From JAJRVM01 sp963700515 (lineage in GTDB: Bacteria > Planctomycetota > Planctomycetia > Pirellulales > Pirellulaceae), in the NCBI GenBank assembly GCA_963700515.1, contig CAVOXY010000005.1, positions 81,889 to 145,888 of the forward strand: DNA of 64,000 nt. Reading direction: 5' to 3'. The position numbers and the translations under genes are program-made. The stretch's first letter is position 1; every line of letters starts with the position of its first letter. Below the pieces are notes generated by a model. That model worked only from the letters and a program-made list of their open reading frames with translations, ran no database searches and was not told the origin of the DNA. Of this stretch, positions 35,494 to 44,560 are shown piece after piece.

Positions 35494-37161
35494 ATGCGAT
35501 GTCAGCTAGTGTTACGCAACGAATGGCCGACGTTTGGGCATGGGATTGGGAAGCGACGGTCGCGATCGGCACTCAGCAGAGCACTGTCGTGCGTGGGCCT
35601 GTTCCTGGTCCTGCTCAGTTGGCCGATCGCGCCTACGGTCGCTCAGCAGATCACTGTGCCGTCGCAGGCGAGGATCGACCAGGCATTGATCTCCGGAGAC
35701 GCCGTGATGTCGCACGATGCCCAGTCACAAACAGTGGGCCCGTTCGACGGTCACGCGGACGTAGGAGATATCAAGTTGGCTGGGGGAGCCAAGTATGATG
35801 CGGACCAACAGCAATTAGAGGTTGCCGGCGCCGGGAGCAATATGTGGTTTGGCAAGGATGAGTTTCATTGGGTCTGGAAGCGACTCAATGGCGATTTCAT
35901 CCTGAGGGCCGAAGCGCGGTTCGTCGGCGAAGGTGTCGAAGAGCACCGCAAGCTTGGCTGGACCGTGCGTGCCAACGGTAATACTGACTCACCCCACGTG
36001 TCAGCCGTGGTACATGGGGACGGTCTGACGTCTCTCCAATTCCGGCGCAGCACGGGCAACGACACAGGGGAGGTCAAAGCGCCATGCACCGGGGCCAACG
36101 TGATTCAACTGCAGCGACATGGCAAACGATATATCATGTCGGTAGCTCGGCGCGGAGAAGTATTTGAGAGCGTGGAGATCTCGGACATTGAGTTGGGTGA
36201 CGAAGTATACGTGGGCCTGTTCGTCTGCTCGCACAATGCCGATGTGCTGGAGAAAGCGGTCTTTCACAATGTGCGGATCGTTCTGCCAGCCAAAGACGAC
36301 TTCGTTCCCTATCGCGACTACATTGGCAGCCGTCTCGAAACCGTCGACGTGCAAACGGGCGAGCGGAGGATCCTCGGCAGTTCGCCAAAGTCGCTGCAAG
36401 CGCCGAATTGGACGTCCGACGGTAAAACCCTGATCTATAACAGTGACGGGGCCTTATATCGCTTTGATCTAGCCAATGGGCAGACGGTGCCATTGGATAC
36501 CGGTTTTGCCAAGAACAACAATAACGACCATGTATTGTCGTTTGACGGTCGCAGCATCGGGATCAGCCACCACAGTGGCGAGGATGGTGGTAAATCGATC
36601 GTGTATGTCGTGCCCCTTGAGGGTGGGACGCCGCGCCGCGTAACGCGGCTCGGACCATCGTATTTGCACGGCTGGTCGCCCAGCGGCACACAGTTGGTCT
36701 ACACGGGCGAAAGAAATGGCGAACTGGACGTCTATCAAATCGCGGTATCCGGCGGGGATGAGGTCCGATTGACCAGTACCCCGGGACTGGATGATGGAGC
36801 GGAATATTCGCCCGATGGCCGTTACATCTACTTCTGTTCGAATCGCTCTGGTCCGATGCAGATCTGGCGGATGCAGCCCGATGGGAAGGAGCCCGAGCAA
36901 ATGACCCGCGACCAGTTCAACAACTGGTTCCCTCACGTGTCGCCAGATGGCAAGTGGATTGTGTTCCTGTCGTTTTCCGCAGAAGTGGATCCTGGAGATC
37001 ATCCATTCTACAAGCAGATCTACCTGCGCGTGATGCCGGCCACAGGTGGCCCTGCGCGTGTGATCGCCTATGTGTATGGTGGTCAAGGCACGATCAATGT
37101 CCCCTCCTGGTCGCCGGATGGGAAACACGTGGCATTTGTGAGCAATACCGACCAACGGTAG
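35494..37161 (+). CDS. Secreted protein with lectin-like domain and PD40 (TolB-type) beta-propeller
   Basis: This 555-residue exported protein starts at ATG 35494, nine bases after GGAGGG. A long basic leader precedes a hydrophobic stretch (GLFLVLLSWPIAPTVAQQ, about residues 35-52). Residues 80-270 form a jelly-roll of the DUF1349 type (NMWFGKDEFHWVWKRL, GWTVRAN). The C-terminal half holds five PD40/WD40-like repeats: NWTSDGKTLIY, GWSPSGTQLVY, YSPDGRYIYF, VSPDGKWIVF and WSPDGKHVAF. Such proteins bind other proteins or glycans outside the cytoplasm. It is not the Tol-system TolB. Confidence 0.82.
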   Translation: MRCQLVLRNEWPTFGHGIGKRRSRSALSRALSCVGLFLVLLSWPIAPTVAQQITVPSQARIDQALISGDAVMSHDAQSQTVGPFDGHADVGDIKLAGGAKYDADQQQLEVAGAGSNMWFGKDEFHWVWKRLNGDFILRAEARFVGEGVEEHRKLGWTVRANGNTDSPHVSAVVHGDGLTSLQFRRSTGNDTGEVKAPCTGANVIQLQRHGKRYIMSVARRGEVFESVEISDIELGDEVYVGLFVCSHNADVLEKAVFHNVRIVLPAKDDFVPYRDYIGSRLETVDVQTGERRILGSSPKSLQAPNWTSDGKTLIYNSDGALYRFDLANGQTVPLDTGFAKNNNNDHVLSFDGRSIGISHHSGEDGGKSIVYVVPLEGGTPRRVTRLGPSYLHGWSPSGTQLVYTGERNGELDVYQIAVSGGDEVRLTSTPGLDDGAEYSPDGRYIYFCSNRSGPMQIWRMQPDGKEPEQMTRDQFNNWFPHVSPDGKWIVFLSFSAEVDPGDHPFYKQIYLRVMPATGGPARVIAYVYGGQGTINVPSWSPDGKHVAFVSNTDQR

Positions 37162-37210
37162 CCGGGTCAACAATCACCGGCTTGGCCAGAGACTGGCGGA
37201 CGGGAGGACT

Positions 37211-37315
37211 GAAGTGTTGGAGTGTTGGAAGTGTTGAAGTGTTGAAGTGTTGAAGTGTTGAAGTGTTGAAGTGTTGAAGTGTTGAAGTGTTGAAGTGTTG
37301 AAGTGTTGAAGTGGT
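37211..37315. repeat. GAAGTGTT octamer array, about 13 units
   Basis: Thirteen nearly perfect copies of GAAGTGTT, with small changes in the first three and the last. From 37385 a CTCTCCCGCACTCCC-like stretch partly complements the array. Confidence 0.9.
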
Positions 37316-37521
37316 GGGGAATTCGCTCGAAGTCCGAACGAACGTGAAATCACGTCGATCCATCAAATATACCTTCGTGCCGGTTTCTCCACCTCTCCCG
37401 CACTCCCGCACTCCAGCATCACGCAGACCGCGGCAGAGCCTTGTCAATTCGCTCCGGCAGTTGGATGTAGATCTCGCCGGTTCGCTGCGCAGTTGTCGCG
37501 ATGATGCATACCAGCACGCAA

Positions 37522-37602
37522 CCAATAACCAATGCACCAATGACCAATGACCAATGACCAATAACCAATGACCAATGACCAATGACCAATAACCAATAAC
37601 CA
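37522..37602. repeat. CCAATGA/CCAATAA heptamer array next to the GH88 start
   Basis: Eleven heptamer units alternate between CCAATGA and CCAATAA, with one octamer. The array ends eight bases before the GH88 start codon at 37610 and occupies the place where a ribosome site would be expected; none is visible. Confidence 0.88.
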
Positions 37603-37609
37603 ACTTCCC

Positions 37610-39004
37610 ATGATTATTGACACGAACATCACGTGTGACGATTTGCAGTCGGCCGTGCGCCGGGTTTTCGAGCTTGCGGCCGAGAAGACTCGCCGGCTGG
37701 ATCAAACTTGGGATGTGTCGCGCGGAGCGCCGGTGTTTACCTCCGCCGGAAAATACACCACGCGTGGCTGGACTCAGTGGACCGAGGGATTTCAGTATGG
37801 TTGCCTGATCCTGACCGGCGATGCGCTCGGTGACCAGTCGCTGATCGAGTTGGGGCGCACGCGGACGGTTGCCCGAATGTTGCCGCACGTGACTCACACG
37901 GGCGTGCACGACCATGGATTTCAGAATCTGTCTACCTATGGCAACCTGTGGCGGCTGATGCATGAAGGTCGCCTGGAAGAAGATCTCTGGCAGCGTACCA
38001 CGTATGAGTATGCGCTGGCCGCATCGGGAGCGGTGCAGGCGGCCCGCTGGGCACCGACCCGTTGCGGTTTGGGCTACATTTATTCTTTCAATGGGCCGCA
38101 TTCGCTGTTCATTGACACGCTGCGGACGCTACGCATTCTCGGGGTGGCTCACCAGTTGGGGCACTGCTTGAGGGGTGAGAACGACAGCGAGGTGAATCTG
38201 CTGGGGCGTTCGATTCAACATGGCCTGGCCACGGCACGCTACATCATATTCCACGGTGACTCGAGTCACACTTATGATGTGCGGGGGCGCACGGCACATG
38301 AAGGAACGTTCAATCGCCACGACGGAAACTTCCGCGCTCGCTGCTCACAGCAGGGCTACTCGCCGTTTTCCACGTGGACGCGCGGTCTGGCTTGGGCGAT
38401 GCTGGGCTATGCCGAGGAACTCGAGTTCTTTCAAACCCTGGAATCGGCGGAATTCAAACGGGCTGTCGGCATGGCCAAACAGGAAGTCGTGAAAGAATAT
38501 CTGCGGTGTGCCGTCGACACGTGTGACCACTATATTGACGACGTGTCCGCAGTCGACGGGATCACGTATTGGGATGATGGAGCGCCGCAACTGTACCAAT
38601 TGGGAGACTGGCAATCGCGCTGCGCGGAGCCGGAAAACGACTTCGAACCGGTCGATGCGTCGGCGTCAGCTATCGCGGCTCAAGGGTTGTTGCGACTGGG
38701 AAGATACCTTGGTCCCCGCCGGGGTGCTCGGTACTGGCAGGCGGGTCTGAGCGTCGCTCGGACTCTATTCAACGAGCCGTATCTGTCGGTCAAGAAGAGT
38801 CACCAGGGACTGCTGCTGCACACGGTCTACCACTGGCCAAATCGCTGGGATTATGTTCCTCAGGGCAAACACGTGGCGCAAGGGGAATCGTCGATGTGGG
38901 GAGACTATCATCTGTTGGAACTGGCGCTACTGATCCAACGCTTGGGAGACGGAGGACCCGATCTGACGTTCTTCTTGACGGAAGCGAAGAACCAAGGCAG
39001 CTGA
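37610..39004 (+). CDS. GH88 unsaturated glucuronyl hydrolase-like protein
   Basis: This 464-residue (alpha/alpha)6-barrel glycosidase is of the type that hydrates and cleaves delta-4,5-unsaturated uronic acids made by polysaccharide lyases. Family positions include THTGVHDHGFQNLSTYG near residue 100 and the SFNGPHSLFIDTL segment near 160. TWTRGLAWAMLGYAEEL near 260 and ITYWDDGAP near 320 follow. Asp residues in the first two segments are candidate catalytic acids. There is no signal peptide, so it probably acts on imported oligosaccharides. No ribosome site is visible, because repeats lie immediately upstream. It fits breakdown of uronate-containing polymers. Confidence 0.85.
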   Translation: MIIDTNITCDDLQSAVRRVFELAAEKTRRLDQTWDVSRGAPVFTSAGKYTTRGWTQWTEGFQYGCLILTGDALGDQSLIELGRTRTVARMLPHVTHTGVHDHGFQNLSTYGNLWRLMHEGRLEEDLWQRTTYEYALAASGAVQAARWAPTRCGLGYIYSFNGPHSLFIDTLRTLRILGVAHQLGHCLRGENDSEVNLLGRSIQHGLATARYIIFHGDSSHTYDVRGRTAHEGTFNRHDGNFRARCSQQGYSPFSTWTRGLAWAMLGYAEELEFFQTLESAEFKRAVGMAKQEVVKEYLRCAVDTCDHYIDDVSAVDGITYWDDGAPQLYQLGDWQSRCAEPENDFEPVDASASAIAAQGLLRLGRYLGPRRGARYWQAGLSVARTLFNEPYLSVKKSHQGLLLHTVYHWPNRWDYVPQGKHVAQGESSMWGDYHLLELALLIQRLGDGGPDLTFFLTEAKNQGS

Positions 39005-39072
39005 GCTCCAAGTTAATCCACCCCGCTCCGCCGGTGAGAACGGTAACGGCGGTACCGCCCGTGTGATCCTGG

Positions 39073-39260
39073 AGTTGGAGTGTGGAGTGATGGAGTGGTT
39101 GGATGGTGGAGGGGGAGTGTGAGCGGGAGTGGTGGAGTGGTGGAGTGGGCAATCGACGATCTGTCTCGTTCGTTTTGAAGTTGAGCAGTTTCCCAACCCT
39201 CCGATCTCAATCCTCCAACCCTCCAACCCTCCAACCCTCCAGATCCTCCAGTCCTCCGGC
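39073..39260. repeat. Purine-rich GGAGTG repeat and complementary CCAACCCTCC repeat
   Basis: From 39073 to about 39150 the sequence is an irregular GGAGTGGTGGA repeat. From 39193 to 39258 it becomes CCAACCCTCC-type units. The two arms are roughly complementary and about 60 bases apart. The array lies after the GH88 stop. Confidence 0.75.
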
Positions 39261-39312
39261 CCGAAATGCCCGCTGGATTGTCCCTGGGCGGCGCAGGCTG
39301 CGGAGGGAGCAG

Positions 39313-39600
39313 CTACACCGATTCGCCGCCAATGTACTGGTTGAGGCTGGCCTCGTCGACTTTCAGTCGAGTCAGCCGCGTCCAGCGGGCCGCCGGATTT
39401 CCGCACGCGGGGCAGGCAGGAAACGAACCGCTCGACGGGCACCGAGGATTACTGTGAACGGCGGCAAGGTTGCGCCACAGGAGTTCGCACTGGTCGCAAA
39501 TAGCGACGACCGCGTCACACTCCCGACAGCGCGCGAACCGTAGCAGTCCCTGGTCACAGAATGAACACTGAGCGATGAAGGGGAGTTCTTGTTGCTTCAT
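39313..39600 (-). CDS. Small zinc-ribbon protein
   Basis: This 95-residue protein is rich in paired cysteines: CSFC, CREC, CDQC and CPAC. They would form two zinc ribbons at about residues 12-40 and 62-66. The rest is polar, with no other domain. ATG 39600 lies six bases after the stop of the lipoprotein gene, so the two are likely translated together. Function is unknown; the family is nucleic-acid or protein binding in general. Confidence 0.6.
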   Translation of the reverse strand: MKQQELPFIAQCSFCDQGLLRFARCRECDAVVAICDQCELLWRNLAAVHSNPRCPSSGSFPACPACGNPAARWTRLTRLKVDEASLNQYIGGESV

Positions 39601-39606
39601 AATCAC

Positions 39607-39898
39607 TTACTTCGGGAACGCGGTAATGATGTCCTGGGTGCCGGTCGTGAACACGATGAACACGCGCTTCAGGGGAGGATTCTTCTTGGCCGCTCCGGGA
39701 TTCACCGGTGCGCTCGACGTGTCCGACAACCGCCACTTCCTTGCCAATGCTTTCCCGCAGCGCCACCACGTTTGTGACAGGTATCGGTTGGGGCCCACTG
39801 TCTTGATCAAGGGCACCTCGACAGGCGCTCACGCAGAGCAGGCTGACCAGGCACAAGCTGACCAGACATCTGGCGGAGGGTTGTGGGAATCGTTTCAT
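39607..39898 (-). CDS. Small exported lipoprotein, OB-fold-like, frame broken once
   Basis: A predicted lipoprotein. The signal peptide (CLVSLCLVSLLCVSAC) ends in a lipobox with Cys at residue 26. The mature part has ESIGKEVAVVGHVERT, then in the next frame LKRVFIVFTTGTQDIITAFPK. This beta-rich pattern resembles small OB-fold proteins. The break is near 39695-39712, and removing one base gives 96 residues. It is coupled with the zinc-ribbon gene downstream. No function can be assigned. Confidence 0.6.
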
Positions 39899-40741
39899 GA
39901 ATGTCGCGATGCTGTAGAGTCTTTGTGAGGGATCGCGCGAAAACCACCTGTATGATGCGTCTCGAGCGACACGATGACGCTGGATTGTATCGCACTGACC
40001 AAGTTGCTTTCGAGCGAATTCTCGATCTTGCTGCGTCTCAAACAGTTATCCTGTTCAAATCCATCGGATAGGGGGACTAATCCTGTTTCTGTGTACGATT
40101 TCGCGCATGGATGCGAGTCGCGCATGGACCGATTCATCATCCCCAATTATTCATCAATTATTCATCGTGGTTGGCGTCTTGATAAGAGAAAAGTGCGAAT
40201 TTGGCCATGATTTGGCCTGGGTCAGCTTGTGCAGCAGGTCCTGCGCTGGTCCACAATCTAAGATGCCAGGGATCTCACGACATGGGGGAAAGTCCCACCG
40301 CTGCTGCGTGCTGCCAGCCCTGGCGAGGTTCGGTCGCGGAGCGTCTTGAATCGGTCCAGCGCGTGCGCGAAAGCAAGGAATTGTAGTCCAGACAGCATCT
40401 CCCCCCCAAGGGCCGGCCTTTCGCTCCCTGTCAACGGATCCGACGCCGGAAAAGCCTGGAATTTCGCCAGTACGCACGGGAGTTGCATTCCGAGCTCTTT
40501 CCGATGGGTAACGGGCGACAAAGGTGCGGCTTGATCGGCTACACGGACTGCGTGCCTTACAGTTTGCGTTTTCTTGATCGCGGGAACAACGGCGCGGCAC
40601 CCCATTTCCGGTGCCCGCACCGCCGTCCGGTTGATTCTCCAGGGAAATGAGTTAGATTAGCCGCGAGCGTGCGGCGATGCCGCGATGGCGAGGCGAACGA
40701 CACAAGGGACTTGATCGCTGCTGGGCAGCTGCGGGACTACC
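39899..40741. other. Long intergenic region, no gene recognised
   Basis: About 840 bases with open frames on both strands, none with motifs. A minus-strand frame at about 40150-40600 has mixed sense-like segments but shifts in character and has no ribosome site, so it may be a decayed gene. The segment near 40110-40200 is AT-rich and could hold promoters. Confidence 0.4.
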
Positions 40742-42093
40742 ATGACCAAAAATACCTTTCTTCTGCGCAGCGCTTTGGTGGCCGCTCTGGCTGGATTGCT
40801 GTTTGGGTTTGACACAGCGGTGATCTCCGGCGCTGAAGGAACTCTACAGCAGCTTTGGCAGCTGAGTGGTTTCTGGCACGGACTGACCATCGCCAGCGCG
40901 CTGATTGGGACGATCGCCGGGGCGATTATTGCCGGCAAGCCGGCGGATCGTTGGGGGCGGCGTGCGACCCTGTTTCTGATCGCCGTTCTCTACTTTGTCT
41001 CGGCGGTCGGCAGCGGCCTGGCGTGGGACTGGTATTCGTTTCTCTTCTTCCGGTTCCTGGGTGGAATTGGGGTGGGGGGAGCCTCGGTGGTGTCGCCGAT
41101 GTACATCGCCGAGATTTCGCCGGCGCCCTGCGCGGCCGCCTGGTAGCGCTGGCCCAGTTCAACATCGTATTCGGGATCCTGCTCGCGTTCCTGTCCAACT
41201 ATATTATTGCGGCATTGCAGTTGGGAAGCACTGAGTGGCGTTGGATGTTCGGTGTGGAGGCGTTTCCGGCAGCCGTTTTCTTCGGGCTATTGTATCTGAC
41301 CCCACGCAGTCCTCGCTGGCTGGTGTCCCAAAGCCGGATTGACGAAGCGAAGGACGTGCTACAGAAGCTCGGAACGGATGGCGAGAGCGCCGACAAGGAA
41401 ATTGCCGAAATCAAGGCTTCGCTGGACCTGACGCACCATACTCTGCGCGAATCCCTGTTTCAGCGAGCGTATCTGCAGCCGATGTTGCTGGCCGTAGCCA
41501 TCGCCGCGTTCAATCAGCTGTCGGGGATCAACGCCATCCTGTACTACTCGAAACGGATCTTCGAGATGGCCGGCGCCGGTGACAGTGCGGCTCTGCTGAA
41601 CTCCGTCGGCATCGGCCTGACGAACTTGATCTTTACGATGCTGGCCTTGCTGGTGATCGACCGCTTTGGCCGGAAATTCCTGATGCTCGTCGGTTCGGTG
41701 GGTTACATCGCCAGCTTGTCGGCCACGGCCTGGGCTTTCTATGCTTATGGGGACCACTTCGATCGAGTTGGCAGCCTGGTGGTTTTGCTGAGCTTGGTCG
41801 TCTTCATCGCGTCCCATGCATTTGGTCAGGGAGCGGTCATCTGGGTCTTTATCAGTGAGATCTTTCCCAACCGAGTGCGGGCACGAGGTCAGGCCTTGGG
41901 GAGTTTCACTCACTGGTTCATGGCGGCGGCGATATCCTGGACGTTCCCCATGATCGCCGCTCAATCAGGCGGTCATGCCTTTGCGTTCTACGCGGTGATG
42001 ATGGTGCTGCAGTTGGTGTGGGTGATCCGGGTGATGCCCGAGACAAAGAATGTGCCACTGGAAGAAATCCAGCGCCGCTTGGGGATCAAGTAA
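40742..42093 (+). CDS. MFS sugar porter (sugar:proton symporter family), frame broken once
   Basis: This inner-membrane sugar transporter has twelve predicted helices and is 450 residues long after restoring one base. Sugar-porter signatures are visible: GFDTAVISG in helix 1, PADRWGRR between helices 2 and 3, SPRWLV and QLSGINAILYYS in helix 7. DRFGRK and PETKNVPLEEI lie toward the end. The break is in a run of C at 41125-41128: MYIAEISPAP continues in the next frame as LRGRLVALAQFN. That is the expected family sequence with one C missing, so a base-calling error is the simplest explanation. It would import sugars released by the local glycosidases. Confidence 0.9.
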
Positions 42094-42107
42094 CCTCTGA
42101 CTCGACA

Positions 42108-43185
42108 CTACTGCCGCTGCCGATGGAATTCCCTGACGAGTTCCGCGTCGTTGGCCAGCAACTCATCCAACTTCTCTTGAATCGCGTGGTTGTCCGTTCC
42201 TTGGTAGGTGGATAGACTGCGCTTCATATTCAGGAAGCCGATAGAGAAAATCGCCGATCGTTTCCGGCGCGAGTGCCTGGGCATTCTTGCCGTAGCCGAG
42301 TTCTGCCAGCATGGAGGCATTCAATTGCTGCTCAAACTGGCCGATCATCGGAAAGGCACAATACGGCTTCTTCAGGTACAACGCTTCGCTGATCAGCGTG
42401 AAACCGGCCGTGGCAATCACTCCTTTGGCGCTGGCCAGGTCGGTCAGAAAACCGTCCTGGCTAAACGGACGGTACTGGCACGGTCCGCGCCGCTCTTCAC
42501 GATCGTAGCCGTATACGAGGAATTGTTCGCGGGAGAAAGACTCGAGTTGCTCGAGCAGCGATTCGTATCCGCTGGTCACGTACACCAGTATGTGATCATC
42601 ACGGGTCGGCTGCGTTTGCAGCACGGCTTGTCGCAGGATCGGCGGGAAGAGAAACGTGCGATTGTTGGTGGTGGGGCCAAACAGGAACGTGATCACCAGG
42701 GACACGTCCGGGCGAGGGACCATGGCACGAATAATCGTGCGCGTGACGATATTGTCGGTCTCCATGCCAGGTGGACAGGCGTATTGCATGTACCTCATAC
42801 GATGCTGATTGTCGATCGTGACCAGCGGCAAGTCGTAATGATTGGCCAGGTAGGCCGTCATCGGTTCAAAGTCGGTGATGACGCAGTGCGGTTGGAAGTC
42901 CTTGAACAGCTGTTCCCGCAGTTGCTGCAATTTCCGATGACCTTCCGGCAGCCTTTTCAGGTTCTCCGTAAACGTCTTGACGACGGAGACGCGGTTATCC
43001 GCGCTGGCGATGGTCAGGCCTTCGGTCTCGAAGACGCGAAAGTCACCCTGCAAGTTACGGTAACCGCGATCGTAGCTCACCAACCAAAGGTCATGACCCT
43101 GACGAACGAGATGATTGGCCATCTCGCGGGCTCGTGACGAATGTCCCGAGCCTTCGCCGGAGACTCCGTAGACGATGCGTGCCAT
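42108..43185 (-). CDS. Glycosyltransferase (GT28/MurG-like, MJ1255 type), frame broken once
   Basis: This 358-residue cytoplasmic protein has a GT-B fold. The N-terminal VYGVSGEGSGHSSRAREMA glycine loop is typical of the MJ1255/VC2487 group. The C-terminal half has YVTSGYE, SAKGVIATAGFTLISEAL and KKPYCAFP, the nucleotide-sugar binding region. ATG 43185 follows AAGGAG by seven bases; the frame upstream is not coding. The frame breaks near 42222, where LPEYE continues as RSLSTYQGTDNHAIQ in the next frame to the stop at 42108. It would transfer a sugar to a lipid or other acceptor; the acceptor is unknown. Confidence 0.78.
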
Positions 43186-43627
43186 TGTGTAGCTCCTTCC
43201 GCAAATCATACCCCCCGGAGCGTTAGTCACCAGAGTCAAAGCCGAATTTCTGGCGATTTTTCTCGTAGATCGACAACGGGGAATGGCAGGGCCACGAACT
43301 TCCCGTAGCACCCTTTTCGGGGTGCGTCTCTTTGCGCCACGGTTTCCCGCGGTGCGCCGCTGACGCGGCGACCCCGGGGCTTCACTGTGCCACCACTTTG
43401 TGGTGCAGAACAAACCGTCGGCAAGCGGCCGCGTTAGCGGTGAAGTGCCGGCGGCGGCCGCGATGATGATGGATCGAAATGGGATTGGTAGAAAATGGCT
43501 ACATGTCTGCAAAACAAAGCGTCCCAGCAGCGTGAGACTCCATTTACCGAGGACGTGTCAGGCATGCTCGAAGTACCCTACAATATTCCCAAACAGGCTC
43601 GCGAAATTAGAAAGAAAGGCACTTCTC
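43186..43627. other. Divergent intergenic region with small hairpins
   Basis: The region lies between the leftward glycosyltransferase and the rightward lactonase. It contains the palindromes GCACCC-TTTT-CGGGGTGC near 43305 and CCACCACTTTGTGGTG near 43389. No coding frame with a ribosome site is seen. It probably holds promoters for both genes but no clear pair is visible. Confidence 0.45.
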
Positions 43628-44500
43628 ATGAACGTGGAAATAGCAGTCGACGCGCGGGCGGAATTGGGGGAAGGGCCGATTTGGGATGACACCTTGAAAC
43701 GGCTCTACTGGGTCGATATTGAAGGGGGCAAGCTGCATGTGCATCCGAGTGGGGGCGCGGCGGACCGTGTGCTTTCGGTCGGCTGTAAAGTCGGGGCCGT
43801 TGTTCCGCGCGCGGCAGGCAACGTGGTACTGGCCACACAGCATGGCTTCGAGCAATTTGACCTGGAAACGTGCCAACGCACATTGCTCGCCGATCCTGAA
43901 AGGGATCGACCGAACAATCGGTTCAATGACGGCAAATGTGATCCGCGTGGCCGCTTCTGGGCTGGGACCATGAGCATGGTGGGCCAGGCGAAGGCGGGCA
44001 GCCTTTACGTTCTGGAAACGGATCACTCCGTGCGCCATGTATTGGGCTCGGTGACCACTTCCAATGGCTTGGATTGGAGCCCCGATCGATCGAAGATGTA
44101 CTACATCGATACTCCCACGATGATGGTGCGCGCTTTTGACTACGATGCCGACAGCGGTACGATCACCGGCGAGCGGACGGTCGTCAGAATCCCCGACGGG
44201 GTTGGCCGCCCTGATGGCATGACCGTAGATGCCGAGGGGATGTTGTGGGTCGCTCATTGGGATGGCGGCCGGGTTACCCGGTGGAATCCGGCTAACGGTG
44301 AATTGCTAACAACCGTAATATTTCCGGCTGATCGCGTGACGTCATGCGCCTTTGGCGGTGATGATCTCGGCACACTGTTCGTCACCACGGCTCGGCATGG
44401 CCTGAGCCCCCAGCAACTCGAAAAACAGCCTCATGCGGGCAGCCTCTTCGCGTTTCGGCCCGGCGTTCGGGGACTACCTGCCAGCCAATTCGCAGGTTGA
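43628..44500 (+). CDS. SMP-30/gluconolactonase family protein
   Basis: This 290-residue six-bladed beta-propeller hydrolyses sugar lactones such as gluconolactone or related ones, using a divalent metal. The N-terminal ELGEGPIWDD carries the metal Glu. NRFNDGKCDPRGRFWAGTM supplies Asn/Asp ligands near residue 100. SNGLDWSPDRSKMYYIDT and PDGMTVDAEGMLWVA follow in the expected order. ATG 43628 follows an AAAGG site. There is no signal peptide. It could open lactones made by sugar dehydrogenases. Confidence 0.9.
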   Translation: MNVEIAVDARAELGEGPIWDDTLKRLYWVDIEGGKLHVHPSGGAADRVLSVGCKVGAVVPRAAGNVVLATQHGFEQFDLETCQRTLLADPERDRPNNRFNDGKCDPRGRFWAGTMSMVGQAKAGSLYVLETDHSVRHVLGSVTTSNGLDWSPDRSKMYYIDTPTMMVRAFDYDADSGTITGERTVVRIPDGVGRPDGMTVDAEGMLWVAHWDGGRVTRWNPANGELLTTVIFPADRVTSCAFGGDDLGTLFVTTARHGLSPQQLEKQPHAGSLFAFRPGVRGLPASQFAG

Positions 44501-44560
44501 ATCCAAGCTAATCCAGCAACTCTGCTGGTGAGCATTGACCAGGCTCCGCCACTCCCCTGC

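Noticed and set aside
40154..40620. Minus-strand frames in the long gap before the MFS porter
   Set aside because: Two overlapping frames look partly sense-like but neither gives a recognisable protein; noted only as possible decay.
41116..41146. Programmed frameshift in the MFS porter
   Set aside because: The missing C in a C-run gives exact family sequence on both sides, with no slippery heptamer or stimulatory hairpin apparent, so a base-calling error is simpler.
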